DNA of 64,000 bases from Arthrobacter russicus (lineage in GTDB: Bacteria > Actinomycetota > Actinomycetes > Actinomycetales > Micrococcaceae), in assembly GCF_031454135.1 (NCBI RefSeq), contig NZ_JAVDQF010000001.1, positions 1,178,001 through 1,242,000 of the forward strand. The letters are read 5' to 3'. How positions within the stretch are numbered: the stretch's first letter is position 1; every line of letters starts with the position of its first letter. The notes beneath the pieces were generated by a model. It was given only the letters and a program-made list of their open reading frames with translations, made no database searches and was not told where the DNA came from. The position numbers and the translations under genes are program-made. Below are positions 33,095-42,214 of the stretch, one piece after another.

Positions 33095-33894
33095 GCGGCA
33101 TGCGAGTGTTGCCGCGCATTCCGAAACTATCCCCTGCCGCTAAGAACCTGCGCATCCTCGTTTTCGACATCGAAACCGCCCCTCACCTGGTGCATGCTTG
33201 GGGGCTGTTCAAGCAAAACGTTTCGTTGAATCAGATCATTGAACCGGGCAAGGTCTTCGCGTTCGCGTACAAATGGGTCGGCACCGGTAGGACCATGTTC
33301 GCGTCCGAGCAATCCCACGGACACGAAGGCATGGTGCAGCTCGCTTGGGACCTGTTCGACGAAGCTGACATCGTGATCGGATACAACAGCGCACCATTCG
33401 ACATCCCGCACATGCAACGCGAATTCCTCCTCGCCGGGCTCACCCCGCCGAAACCGTTCAAGCAAATCGACCTGCTGAAGACGATCCGGAAGCAATTCAA
33501 TTTCGCGTCTGGGAAACTCGACTGGGTCGCACAATCACTGGGCATCGGTCACAAGACCCACCATGAAGGTCACATGCTATGGCGGCGCTGCCTCGACGGC
33601 GACCCGAAGGCTTGGGCCAAAATGGGCACCTACGCCAAGCAAGACGTTGCCCTGACCGAAAAGCTCTACCACTACCTGCTGCCCTGGCTCACGAACGCCC
33701 CACACCTGGGGCAAATGAGCCGCGACGAACATTCATGCCCGTACTGCGGCGGGAAACGACTCCGGCGTGACGGCACAACTCATGCTTTCGTCACGTCATA
33801 CAGGCTGTACGAGTGCCTGAACTGTCATGCCTGGATTCGAGGAACGAAAAAGCTCCAAGACGCCACGACGACCCGACCGGCGACCATCAACTAA
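33091..33894 (+). CDS. DEDD 3'-5' exonuclease with C-terminal zinc ribbon
   Basis: A 267-residue protein. RILVFDIETAP (D26, E28) is ExoI, VIGYNSAPFDIPHM is ExoII, and YAKQDVALT supplies the last acidic residue with the Y-x3-D pattern of DEDDy enzymes. After about residue 215 comes CPYCGGKRLRRDGTTHAFVT and then YECLNCHAWIRG, a four-cysteine zinc ribbon. No polymerase domain is attached. It may proofread, degrade host DNA or process replication ends; the ribbon could direct it to DNA or a partner. Confidence 0.8.
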   Translation: MSGMRVLPRIPKLSPAAKNLRILVFDIETAPHLVHAWGLFKQNVSLNQIIEPGKVFAFAYKWVGTGRTMFASEQSHGHEGMVQLAWDLFDEADIVIGYNSAPFDIPHMQREFLLAGLTPPKPFKQIDLLKTIRKQFNFASGKLDWVAQSLGIGHKTHHEGHMLWRRCLDGDPKAWAKMGTYAKQDVALTEKLYHYLLPWLTNAPHLGQMSRDEHSCPYCGGKRLRRDGTTHAFVTSYRLYECLNCHAWIRGTKKLQDATTTRPATIN

Positions 33895-33985
33895 GGGGCG
33901 GCTTATCTCCCGGCCACTGGGTCATGTGGTATGCAACGCTCCGGGGTTGGATCCTTCCACAGCAACCCATGGGCGTTGCAATTCT

Positions 33986-34056
33986 GTCGGCTTGGTGAAG
34001 TGGTATCACGGCGGTCTCCAAAACCGCAGTCAGGCGTTCGATTCGCCTAGCCCTCG
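33986..34056 (+). tRNA. tRNA-Trp (CCA anticodon), phage-encoded
   Basis: The D-arm is GTGA...TCAC, the anticodon arm GCGGT-CTCCAAA-ACCGC gives anticodon CCA, and the T-arm is AGGCG-TTCGATT-CGCCT. The acceptor stem GTCGGCT/AGCCCTC has two mismatches (pairs 2-71 and 3-70). CCA is not encoded. Location inside the prophage between the exonuclease and lysis/terminase genes shows that it is a phage tRNA. The mismatches may mean decay or need for repair. Confidence 0.75.
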
Positions 34057-34195
34057 CGAACACAAATCGTCCTCCCCACCAGTGAACCGCACCATCTGAA
34101 GCGGCAGCCAAAGCGGAGAGAGACCGAACCGGCAAAGCGTCCAGCCCGGTAGCACAACCTTGACGCACACACTTCCACAGAGCAGGAGACCGCAA

Positions 34196-34459
34196 ATGTC
34201 CATGCACACGAAGCGAGCACTTGAAGCAGCAGTGGCCGCTCATCTTGCCGACGAATGCGACGATGCTTACCTGACCGGTTACGTCATTCAGATTGTTGGC
34301 ATAGAGCCTTTGGCTGAGCACGAAAACAGCGAGGTCTACCTCACCGCTTTCATGGACTCGTTGCCTTATCACGCCGGAGTTGGGCTGTCCCAGATGCTGG
34401 GCCGCTATTTCGACGCTTCATTCGTCTACGGCCCGCAAGAAGAAGACCATGATCTATGA
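34196..34459 (+). CDS. Hypothetical 87-residue protein
   Basis: GGAG precedes the ATG. Contains KRALEAAVAAHLADECDDAY and TAFMDSLPYHAGVGLSQMLG. Helical, acidic. Overlaps the next gene by 11 nt. No domain recognised. Confidence 0.55.
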   Translation: MSMHTKRALEAAVAAHLADECDDAYLTGYVIQIVGIEPLAEHENSEVYLTAFMDSLPYHAGVGLSQMLGRYFDASFVYGPQEEDHDL

Positions 34460-34949
34460 CCGGCGGATGGGTCAAGTAGGCATCGTCCTGCGCGCCCGCA
34501 AATGGTCGACCGGCTGGTGGGTGGAGAAGATCACGAAATCCCCAGCACACCATGTGGTGATCCACATCGGGTCCGGAAGCTGCATCAGCGCCGAACCCGG
34601 CGGTGTTCGCATCCGTAGGAACGACCGATACAAGCACATCATCTGGACTGACTTCGACCTCACCGACGAACAAAAGCACAGCATGTACTGGCTTGCGATC
34701 GGCAGACAAGGCATCCCCTACAACTACCCCGCTTTCCTCGTACTCGGCCTCGAATTCCTTACCGGTCTTCCCGCGCCTGGGTGGGTAGCGGATCGGGTCA
34801 ACGGACTCAACCGGGAAACCTGCTCCCAACTCGCCCACGACATCTACCACGCTGTAGGGCTCAACCCGGCCCTGCACGCCCACATAATCGCTCCCGCCCA
34901 CTGGTACAGGCTCGCCCAACACGAAGGCTGGACAAACACCACCAAGTAG
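34449..34949 (+). CDS. Permuted papain-like (YiiX/NlpC-type) hydrolase
   Basis: A 166-residue protein. The histidine-bearing segment HHVVIHIGSGSCISAEPGGV comes before the cysteine-bearing NRETCSQLAHDIYHAVG, i.e. the circularly permuted order of YiiX-like members of the NlpC/P60 superfamily. Enzymes of this group cut peptide, amide or lipid-linked bonds. It is next to terminase rather than the lysis cassette, so a role in wall passage or late assembly is possible. Activity is inferred. Confidence 0.65.
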   Translation: MIYDRRMGQVGIVLRARKWSTGWWVEKITKSPAHHVVIHIGSGSCISAEPGGVRIRRNDRYKHIIWTDFDLTDEQKHSMYWLAIGRQGIPYNYPAFLVLGLEFLTGLPAPGWVADRVNGLNRETCSQLAHDIYHAVGLNPALHAHIIAPAHWYRLAQHEGWTNTTK

Positions 34950-34964
34950 CCCAGGAGGCTCAAC

Positions 34965-35468
34965 GTGGCTAATCCCAACCCCCTCACGAAGCAAGAACAA
35001 GCCCAAATACGTTCCATGTGCGACGAAGGCGTTTCCCGAAACGAGATAGCACGCCGGCTGGACCGATCCCGCTCAACCATCACAAGCTTCTGCTCCCGCC
35101 ACGGCATCAAGTTTGACGGAACGATCCCCGAAGCAATGGCCAAAGCAGCGGCTATCAACGTGAAAGAACGCCAAGTCGCTGCGCGTGAGCGACGCTTGGA
35201 GATCATGGAGCTAGAGGACGAACGCCAATTGCGCGTTCTCAAAGGACAAAGCATCTGGACCACTAGGGTCAAAACCTCAGGTGGTGGAGAGAGATGGGAC
35301 GAAGTAACTTTCATCCCAGCCGATGATGCTCAACGTAACGCAACGGCGGCAGCAGCGCATACAAGCGCGTTCAAGAACCTCGCACCCCTCGAAGTTGAAG
35401 TCGGTTTGCAAGAAGCCTCATCCATGTTGGATAAGGTGATCAGCGCCCTTGGCGTACCCGATGAATGA
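34965..35468 (+). CDS. Terminase small subunit
   Basis: A 167-residue GTG-started protein with AGGAGG upstream. The N-terminal HTH (RSMCDEGVSRNEIARRLDRS, then RSTITSFCSRHG) recognises the packaging site, and the C-terminal helical part would oligomerise. It overlaps the large subunit by 8 nt, the standard order. Packaging-site sequence not identified. Confidence 0.8.
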   Translation: MANPNPLTKQEQAQIRSMCDEGVSRNEIARRLDRSRSTITSFCSRHGIKFDGTIPEAMAKAAAINVKERQVAARERRLEIMELEDERQLRVLKGQSIWTTRVKTSGGGERWDEVTFIPADDAQRNATAAAAHTSAFKNLAPLEVEVGLQEASSMLDKVISALGVPDE

Positions 35469-36726
35469 TGCGATCAGCCCGAAGCAGTCGGCGTTCATCA
35501 AAGGCTCTTCTGCCCGGGTGAATGTGTGTGAGGGTTCGATCCGTTCAGGCAAGACGATCATAACTTTGTTGCGTTGGCTGATCTATGTGAATCGTGCGCC
35601 ACGTGGTGGTGAGCTAGTCATGATCGGGCGCACACGCGATGCCGTGTGGCGTAACTGCGTTGGACCCATGCAAAACCCTGCCCTGTTCGGCTCTGCTGCC
35701 TCGCAGGTTGTTGGCAACTATGGTGCACCAACGGTGAAAATCCTTGGTCGGGTTGTGCATGTCCTTGGTGCCTCAGACACGAAGGCCGAAAAGGTCATTC
35801 GCGGCATGACCGTGGCCGGTTCTTATGTTGATGAGCTGACCGTCATCCCTGAGGAGTTCTTTACCCAGCTTCTCGGGCGCATGTCAGTACCTAAGGCGAA
35901 ACTCTTCGGCACCACAAACCCGGACAACCCTGGACACTGGTTGAAAACAAAGTTCCTCGACCGCATCAACGACTTGGTTGATTGGACTGCCTGGCACTTC
36001 ACCTTGGATGACAATCCCGCACTGACTGAAGAGTACAAAGCATCGATCAGGAACGAATTCACCGGCCTCTGGTACCGGCGCTTCATCCTTGGCGAATGGT
36101 GCGTTGCTGAGGGCGCGGTCTATGACATGTGGGAGCCATCAAAGCATGTTGTGGCGTGGCAAGACTTGCCACCCATGCGTCGTCTCATCTCAGTAGGTAT
36201 TGACTACGGAACCCAGCACCCAACTGTTGCTGTTCTTTTGGGCCTCGGATACGACCGCCGACTGTATCTCATCGATGAATTGCGTCTTGACCCCGCGTTG
36301 TCCCAAGTGCGACTAAACGACGCCAAACAATCAGCTGAGATACGCGCCTGGCTTGCCAAGGATCACCTGCCGGAACCGTCCGGCCTCAAACCCGAATGGA
36401 TCATCGCCGACCAAGCCGGGGCATCTCTCCGAACCCAGTTAGCCGATGACGGGATCATTACCCAGGGCGCCGATAAAGCAGTCTCGTACGGGCTCTCAAC
36501 GATCGCCTGGCTGCTCGGTGAGGGACAGCTGTTCATCAGCGACCGCTGCCCCGGAGTGATCAAAGAAATCCCAGGCTATTCGTGGGACCCGAAAGCCGCC
36601 GAAAAAGGCGACGACAAGCCCATCAAAACCAATGACGACTCTCTCGATGCGATGCGCTACGCAATCATCACCACCGAATCGCAATGGCGATCAGAACTAC
36701 TCACCAACCAACCTATCGCCGCGTAG
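35461..36726 (+). CDS. Terminase large subunit
   Basis: A 421-residue PBSX/SPP1-type packaging ATPase-nuclease. Walker A is EGSIRSGKTII (residues 24-34), Walker B with catalytic glutamate is GSYVDELTVI, and nuclease-domain aspartates are in VGIDYGTQHPT, IIADQAG and NDDSLDAMRY. I use the ATG at 35461 because the longer frame begins with a TTG without a ribosome-binding site. It powers DNA translocation into the prohead. Confidence 0.93.
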   Translation: MNDAISPKQSAFIKGSSARVNVCEGSIRSGKTIITLLRWLIYVNRAPRGGELVMIGRTRDAVWRNCVGPMQNPALFGSAASQVVGNYGAPTVKILGRVVHVLGASDTKAEKVIRGMTVAGSYVDELTVIPEEFFTQLLGRMSVPKAKLFGTTNPDNPGHWLKTKFLDRINDLVDWTAWHFTLDDNPALTEEYKASIRNEFTGLWYRRFILGEWCVAEGAVYDMWEPSKHVVAWQDLPPMRRLISVGIDYGTQHPTVAVLLGLGYDRRLYLIDELRLDPALSQVRLNDAKQSAEIRAWLAKDHLPEPSGLKPEWIIADQAGASLRTQLADDGIITQGADKAVSYGLSTIAWLLGEGQLFISDRCPGVIKEIPGYSWDPKAAEKGDDKPIKTNDDSLDAMRYAIITTESQWRSELLTNQPIAA

Positions 36727-36737
36727 AAGGGGTCACT

Positions 36738-38387
36738 ATGGCTTTGCCAACCAGTAGCCAGTCATGGCCCCCGAACCAGCTCAGCCGCATTCTGCCCAGT
36801 ATGGGCGTTTGGTCTGCGTGGTGGGCGGGCGACGCTGACATGCTTTCCTCCGTTTACGGCGGTGCGACGGGCTCAGATCCGACAAGCACCGGGTTTTTCG
36901 CTTCAGATCATGGCGGCTTCCGCGCCACGGTGGGACGGGCCTTGACTCGCTGGTTTTGGGGTGAATCATCGCGTGGGCCGGATCGGCGGGTGAAACTGCA
37001 CGTTCCGATCGCTGCGGAGTTGTGCCAGGCGTCGGCCGATTTGCTGTTCGCCGAACCCGTCACCATGCGTGTTGATGATCAGAAGACGCAGGAACGCATC
37101 AACGAACTTGCCAACGACTATCTGCACGCTGAGCTTGCCGAAGCTGCGGAAGTCGGTGCAGCCCTTGGCGGGGTTTTCCTGCGCATCGCATGGGATCTGA
37201 AGAACTCGCCCAACGCCCCGTTCTTGACCCACGTTGACGCGGATCAGGCGATCCCGGAATTCGCTTGGGGGAAGCTCACCGCAGTGACGTTCTGGCAGGT
37301 CGTAAAACGCGACGGGAAACGTGTCTACCGGCATCTTGAACGTCACGAAACGAACGATCAGGGTGTTGGCATCATTCTTCACGGGTTGTATGAAGGTGAA
37401 GAAGACAAGCTAGGTCGGCCCGTTCCACTCACCGACTCAGAGGTGACCGCCGCATTGGCGTCTCACGTTGACGCGTTTGGCATCATCTCGTCTGAGTCAG
37501 AAGGACTTTGCGTAGCATACGTCCCTAACCAACAGCCGAACCGGCGGTGGCGAACTGACCCCCTAGGCCGCAACCTCGGACGCTCAGACCTGGACGGGGT
37601 TGAACAGCTCATGGACGCCCTCGATGAGGTCATGACCTCATGGATGCGTGACGTTCGGCTGGGTAAAGCTCGGATCATGATCGCGAAATCGTTGCTTCAG
37701 AACGTCGGGCCCGGCAACGGTTCGGCGTTCAACGCCGAACAAGAGGCGTACTCGTCCTTGAACATGCTCGGCTCATCATCCAGCGAGGGCGCACCAAAAC
37801 TCGGCGACATGATCGAACAGGTTCAGTTCAAGATACGGGTTGAAGAACACCGTGCGACCTATATGCAGTTAGTCCAAGACATTCTCCGCATGGCCGGGTA
37901 CTCGTCCGAGACCTTCGGGTTGTACGAGGGCGGCGGAGCTATCAAGACGGCGACTGAAGTCGAAGCGAAACAACAGCGTTCGTTGTTGACGCGTGACCGG
38001 AAGATCAGATTGTGGCGCCCTTCGATCGCCGAAATCGTAGAGAAGCTTCTGCGCGTCGATAAAGCCCTTTTCGGAACCGACGTGACTCCCTCGAAACCGG
38101 ACGTGAATTTCACAGACGGGGTTCAAGAATCGCAGCTTTCGCTAGCGCAAACAGTGTTGGCATTGCGAAACGCTTACGCGGCATCGGATGAAGTCATCGT
38201 CGGCATGGTTCACCCGGACTGGGAAGCAGACGAGATCGCAAAGGAAGTCGGGAAGATCGCAGCGTTACGCCAAGGCGGCAACCTCCCGGACCCGATGTTT
38301 TTGCATCCTAATGACGGGAGCCTAAGCGATGGCCCAGACACAGGAAACGCAGATTCAGCAACAAGGGTTGCCGGCAACAGTCGATAG
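36738..38387 (+). CDS. Portal protein (SPP1 gp6-like)
   Basis: A 549-residue portal. The family features are the WxxWWAGD opening, LHVPIAAELCQASADLLFAE (entry to the clip/stem) and the long helical segment IKTATEVEAKQQRSLLTRDR. The ATG at 36738 follows GAAGGGGT. It forms the dodecameric DNA gate at one capsid vertex. The C-terminus overlaps the minor capsid gene by 59 nt, a common coupling. Confidence 0.9.
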   Translation: MALPTSSQSWPPNQLSRILPSMGVWSAWWAGDADMLSSVYGGATGSDPTSTGFFASDHGGFRATVGRALTRWFWGESSRGPDRRVKLHVPIAAELCQASADLLFAEPVTMRVDDQKTQERINELANDYLHAELAEAAEVGAALGGVFLRIAWDLKNSPNAPFLTHVDADQAIPEFAWGKLTAVTFWQVVKRDGKRVYRHLERHETNDQGVGIILHGLYEGEEDKLGRPVPLTDSEVTAALASHVDAFGIISSESEGLCVAYVPNQQPNRRWRTDPLGRNLGRSDLDGVEQLMDALDEVMTSWMRDVRLGKARIMIAKSLLQNVGPGNGSAFNAEQEAYSSLNMLGSSSSEGAPKLGDMIEQVQFKIRVEEHRATYMQLVQDILRMAGYSSETFGLYEGGGAIKTATEVEAKQQRSLLTRDRKIRLWRPSIAEIVEKLLRVDKALFGTDVTPSKPDVNFTDGVQESQLSLAQTVLALRNAYAASDEVIVGMVHPDWEADEIAKEVGKIAALRQGGNLPDPMFLHPNDGSLSDGPDTGNADSATRVAGNSR

Positions 38388-39453
38388 TCTTGCGCTTGCT
38401 GTTGTCGTGGTCTATCAGGGTGCCGAGACGGAGCTGATTGTGGGTTCGGGTCGGTTGATCGCTCAGACCATCCGGAGTCCGGACGAAGCACCCTATCTGT
38501 TGGGTCGGCTGCAAACTCTGGCCTCTAGCATTCGCGACCGAGTTCGGGGCGCGGTGCTGGACCTTGCGACACAGGTAGTCGATGAAGCTTCACGTAATGG
38601 CAATTTGACTGCTATGCGTGAGATTCGACAGCTAGCCGGCACCGGGACGACGCTTGGTCCGGGCTGGCTTCCGCATGATGTGAATAGTGCTCGATTGATG
38701 GCTGAAGACCTGGCTCGGCGCTTGGATGCTGCCGCATTACGGATGACCCGGTTCGCCGATGACGCCTACCGGGCCGCAACCACGAGTGCGGCCTTAGCGC
38801 AGATACTCGACAAGGCGACCCCGGCAGAGGCACAAGCACAAGCTTGGCGGGAACTTTCCGCGAAAGGCGTCACAGGGTTCACGGACAAGGCTGGGCGGGA
38901 GTGGAACCTTTCCTCGTATGTGGAAATGGCTACCCGGACCGCCACGCAGAAAGCCTTCAATGCTTCGCACAAGGACCGTCTAACCCAGGCCGGGATCGTC
39001 TATTTCACGATCTCCACGACCGGCCGGCCGTGCCCATTATGCGCCCCGTGGGAAGGCCGGGTACTCGCCGATGCGGGCAAAGGCGTCGCAACCGAAGATG
39101 GGTTCACGTTCGAAATCGCGGCGACTGTCGAAGAAGCCACAGCAACCGGGTTGTTCCACCCGAACTGCAAACACACCTTGTCCGCCTTCCTTCCAGGTTC
39201 CACAGTTCTCCGGAAGAACACCTGGACCAAGGCTGATGAAGACCAGTACAAGGCCACCCAGAAACTACGTGCGATTGAGCGCCAGATCAGGACCGACCGA
39301 CTCGTGTACGCCTCAGCGGTCACTGACCTGGAAAAAGCCCGTGCGCGTCGCTCGCTGCGCGAGCATGTAGCCCTGGCCAAAGCCTACGCAGACCAAAACA
39401 ACCTGCTCTATCGTGCTCGCCGAACGTCGATCGACCTCGGCAACCGACCATAA
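38329..39453 (+). CDS. Minor capsid protein (MuF / phage minor capsid protein 2 type)
   Basis: A 374-residue protein. TATQKAFNASHKDRLTQAGI, ISTTGRPCPLCAPWEGRVL and GLFHPNCKHTLSAFLPG are the hallmark Cys/His cluster of SPP1 gp7/MuF-like head morphogenesis proteins. It is probably packaged in small copy number at the portal and helps DNA exit. No extra C-terminal toxin domain is seen. Confidence 0.85.
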   Translation: MAQTQETQIQQQGLPATVDSLALAVVVVYQGAETELIVGSGRLIAQTIRSPDEAPYLLGRLQTLASSIRDRVRGAVLDLATQVVDEASRNGNLTAMREIRQLAGTGTTLGPGWLPHDVNSARLMAEDLARRLDAAALRMTRFADDAYRAATTSAALAQILDKATPAEAQAQAWRELSAKGVTGFTDKAGREWNLSSYVEMATRTATQKAFNASHKDRLTQAGIVYFTISTTGRPCPLCAPWEGRVLADAGKGVATEDGFTFEIAATVEEATATGLFHPNCKHTLSAFLPGSTVLRKNTWTKADEDQYKATQKLRAIERQIRTDRLVYASAVTDLEKARARRSLREHVALAKAYADQNNLLYRARRTSIDLGNRP

Positions 39454-39493
39454 GTTGTATAGCCCTTTCGTAAGCTACCCACTAAAAACTGAT

Positions 39494-39518
39494 GGCCCGT
39501 CCTGGTGGCGGGTTTTTC
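39494..39518 (+). terminator. Terminator after the minor capsid gene
   Basis: CCCG pairs with CGGG around TCCTGGTGG and is followed by TTTTTC. The stem is short, so termination may be partial and serve to adjust the amounts of scaffold and capsid. Confidence 0.55.
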
Positions 39519-39551
39519 ATGCCTGAAAACAGCCCAGGAGGCTACCCCACC

Positions 39552-40232
39552 ATGAGCGAACAACAGCCAACCGTCCCGGCCCAAGATGCGACCCCGGCTA
39601 CTCCGGCTAATGCCGCACCAGCCGCACCAGCCGCACCAGATGCGCAAACTCCTGTCGAACAACAAAGCCATCCCGGCGCGGCAGCCGAGTCAATTGATCA
39701 GCTCCCCGCTTGGGCGCAAAAGATCATCAAGGACACCCGCAGTGAAGCAGCGAACTACCGGACCAAAGCTTCTAGCGCCGATCAAGCATCACAAGCCACC
39801 CTTGACCGGATCGCTTCCGCTCTCGGGCTGAAAGGCGAAGAAAAGCCCGATCCAGAAAAGCTCACCGCAGAGCTGGGCAACGCGCAAGAACAAGCACGAC
39901 AACGAACCGTCGAACTTGCCATCTACAAAGCTGCCGGACCGAATCAGGCGAACCCTGACGCACTCCTAGATTCCGCATCCTTCCTGGCGAAGGTGCGCAC
40001 ACTCGACCCCAAAGCGGGCGACTTCACGAACCAAGTCACTGACGCCATCAAAGAGGCAGTGACGGCTAACCAATCACTCAAGGCAGTCCGGGCGGCTGGC
40101 GCGAGCGGCACAGAGTTCTCTGGCGGGTCCGGCGAACAAGGCCAAATCACCGAAGCGCAACTCGCGCAAATGACCCCTGAACAGATCGTGGAAGCCCAAG
40201 AAAAAGGGCTTCTGCGCAATCTGCTCGGATAA
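39552..40232 (+). CDS. Scaffolding protein
   Basis: A 226-residue protein. An Ala/Pro-rich N-terminal tail leads to the coiled-coil middle (WAQKIIKDTRSEAANYRTKA) and the C-terminal QMTPEQIVEAQEKGLLRNLL, which resembles capsid-binding ends of phage scaffolds. AGGAGG precedes the ATG at 39552. It sits directly before the major capsid gene, as expected. Confidence 0.82.
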   Translation: MSEQQPTVPAQDATPATPANAAPAAPAAPDAQTPVEQQSHPGAAAESIDQLPAWAQKIIKDTRSEAANYRTKASSADQASQATLDRIASALGLKGEEKPDPEKLTAELGNAQEQARQRTVELAIYKAAGPNQANPDALLDSASFLAKVRTLDPKAGDFTNQVTDAIKEAVTANQSLKAVRAAGASGTEFSGGSGEQGQITEAQLAQMTPEQIVEAQEKGLLRNLLG

Positions 40233-40247
40233 TCCGAAAGGCATCAC

Positions 40248-41096
40248 ATGTCTATCCAGAATTTCCGTCCGGAAATTTGGAGTGCGAACCTGCTGGTCGC
40301 TCTCCGCAAGTCCCTTGTGTACACGTCGCTGACCAACCGTGACTACGAAGGCGAAATTGCCGCCGCCGGTGACACCGTGCGTATCACTTCCATTGGTCGG
40401 CCCACCATCAAGAACTATGTGCCGAACAGCACTATCATCACGCCGGAAGAAGTCAACGACTCGCAACGCACCCTCGTGGTGGACCAGTCCAAGTATTTCG
40501 CCTTCGCCGTAGACGATGTTGATGCCCGGCAGGCCAAGGGCAATGTCATCCCCCAATCGATGAGCGAAGCGGCCTACGGGATGGCTGACGTGGTTGATCA
40601 GTACATTGCCAATGGCCTGTTGACTGGCATTCAGTCGGCTAACGCGTTGGGTTCCATCGCTATTGCTTCCGGCAGCCCCAGCGATGCCTACGACAAGGTC
40701 TTGGTTCCATTGAAGGTCCGTCTCGACCTGGCCAATGTTCCGACCCAGGGCCGTTCAGTTGTGGTGCGTCCAGAATTCCACGGAGCGCTGCTCCGCGACC
40801 CGCGATTCATCAAGGTCAACGAGTCCGGCACCTCTGAAGGTCTGCGTAATGGCATGGTTGGGCGGGCCGCTGGTTTCGATATCGTCTTGTCGAACAACGC
40901 CCCGAACACGACCGGCTCCGAGTATGCCGTCATCGCCGGCAACTCGACGGCGTACACCTTCGCGGAACAGATCAACAAGGTTGAAGCGTACCGCCCGCAG
41001 TCGTCCTTCTCCGATGCCGTCAAGGGCTTGGCCCTCTATGGCGGCAAACTGGTTCGCCCCGATTCGCTGGCAAGCGCGCTTGTCACCGTCAACTAA
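40248..41096 (+). CDS. Major capsid protein
   Basis: A 282-residue protein: FRPEIWSANLLVALRKSLVY, GDTVRITSIGRPTIKNYVPN, YFAFAVDDVDARQAKG and RPEFHGALLRDPRFIKVNES. The pattern matches P22-coat-like/HK97-fold capsid proteins from actinophages. It forms the icosahedral shell with the upstream scaffold. The intact frame and strong context make this secure. Confidence 0.9.
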   Translation: MSIQNFRPEIWSANLLVALRKSLVYTSLTNRDYEGEIAAAGDTVRITSIGRPTIKNYVPNSTIITPEEVNDSQRTLVVDQSKYFAFAVDDVDARQAKGNVIPQSMSEAAYGMADVVDQYIANGLLTGIQSANALGSIAIASGSPSDAYDKVLVPLKVRLDLANVPTQGRSVVVRPEFHGALLRDPRFIKVNESGTSEGLRNGMVGRAAGFDIVLSNNAPNTTGSEYAVIAGNSTAYTFAEQINKVEAYRPQSSFSDAVKGLALYGGKLVRPDSLASALVTVN

Positions 41097-41114
41097 GGAA
41101 GTAGGTAACTGACA

Positions 41115-41477
41115 ATGGCTCGTACTGCTGTCACCGTCACCGATTTGAATGCGGCGACTTCGGTCGCTGACCCGGCGGGTACAAACGCTGACCCGTCCAA
41201 CGGCCATACCGTAAACGGCGTGCGCCCTGAAGTCCTGGTCTTCCGTGTCACCAACACCGGCGGAGCTGCTGCCAATGCGACGTTGAAAGCTGGGGCTCAG
41301 CCTTTGGCCCCGTCCTCAGGCCAGGGCGATCTGGTTGTTTCCGTCCCGGCGTCAGGAGCGGTCTGGATCGGCCCGACGGAGTCCGCCCGGTTTTTGCAAC
41401 CGGACGGCTCAGTTGCGCTGGACTTGGCTGCCGGTTTTGCCGGCAAAGTCACCGCTTTCAAGGTCAACCGCCGCTGA
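41115..41477 (+). CDS. Putative head decoration protein
   Basis: A 120-residue beta-rich protein, TVTDLNAATSVADPAGTNAD, then LVFRVTNTGGAAANATLKAG and SARFLQPDGSVALDL. Size, beta content and position straight after the capsid gene fit a decoration or head-fibre protein that binds the capsid surface. Confidence 0.65.
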   Translation: MARTAVTVTDLNAATSVADPAGTNADPSNGHTVNGVRPEVLVFRVTNTGGAAANATLKAGAQPLAPSSGQGDLVVSVPASGAVWIGPTESARFLQPDGSVALDLAAGFAGKVTAFKVNRR

Positions 41478-41479
41478 TC

Positions 41480-41752
41480 ATGCCTGAAACGATGTTCATC
41501 CGTGGAGAGGGCGGGTCTGTTTTCGAAATGGGCCTGCCGCTCCACGAGGCAATTGCAGAGCGCCTCCACAAGGGGCATCTCGTGCGGGTAAATCCGGACG
41601 GTTCAACCTATACGGAAGCCGACGAGCGGACACCGCCGGCTGTTACTGATCGCAAGACGGAATGGGTTTCTTGGGCAGTCCACAACGGGGCCACCCCTGA
41701 TGACGCTGAAGCGCTCACCAAAACTGACCTGATCGAGAAATACGGATTGTAG
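41480..41752 (+). CDS. Hypothetical head-region protein
   Basis: A 90-residue protein: MFIRGEGGSVFEMGLPLHEA, HKGHLVRVNPDGS and a C-terminal SAP-like helix (NGATPDDAEALTKTDLIEKY). The end resembles a small DNA- or protein-binding SAP/HeH motif, seen in some head-completion proteins. Role not established. Confidence 0.6.
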   Translation: MPETMFIRGEGGSVFEMGLPLHEAIAERLHKGHLVRVNPDGSTYTEADERTPPAVTDRKTEWVSWAVHNGATPDDAEALTKTDLIEKYGL

Positions 41753-41761
41753 GAGGCTATC

Positions 41762-42214
41762 GTGGCGGGACTTTTCGGAAACTTTGTAGTCCCCGATCAG
41801 CTAGCTCAACCGGATGATCTAAAGAATTGGACTGGGGTCGATCCGCCACTAAACGCTGCCCATTTTTTGCGCTCAGCAACGTCGCTTGTCCTTGTAGCAT
41901 CGGGTGCAAGCTACTATGCAACTGATCCCGCAACCGGCATGGCGACCGATCCCGTTGTTGCCAAAACGCTCAGCGAAGCCACCTGCATACAGGCAGCGGC
42001 GTGGATAGCGCTCGGCATTGACCCGGCAACAGGCGGCGTCATCGTGGCCGGGGTCGCATCAAAAAAGTCAATCGGCACCGCATCGATTGACTATGCAGAT
42101 GCCGGCCGGGCGGCTCAGGCCAAAGCTCAAGCTGTGGAACAGCTTGTCCCGGAAGCCTTGAGGAAGCTTGCTGCAAACAACCTTCTCGATTCCAACGTCT
42201 GGATGTACAGCTAA
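41762..42214 (+). CDS. Head-tail adaptor
   Basis: A 150-residue GTG-started protein with AGGAGG upstream. The helical DDLKNWTGVDPPLNAAHFLR and ATCIQAAAWIALGIDPATGG resemble gp6/gp15-type connector proteins that extend the portal. Order (capsid, adaptor, stopper, tail completion) supports it. Confidence 0.72.
   Translation: MAGLFGNFVVPDQLAQPDDLKNWTGVDPPLNAAHFLRSATSLVLVASGASYYATDPATGMATDPVVAKTLSEATCIQAAAWIALGIDPATGGVIVAGVASKKSIGTASIDYADAGRAAQAKAQAVEQLVPEALRKLAANNLLDSNVWMYS

Noticed and set aside
33930-33980. A second tRNA just before tRNA-Trp
   Set aside because: A GCAACGC/GCGTTGC hairpin is present but the arms do not form a cloverleaf.
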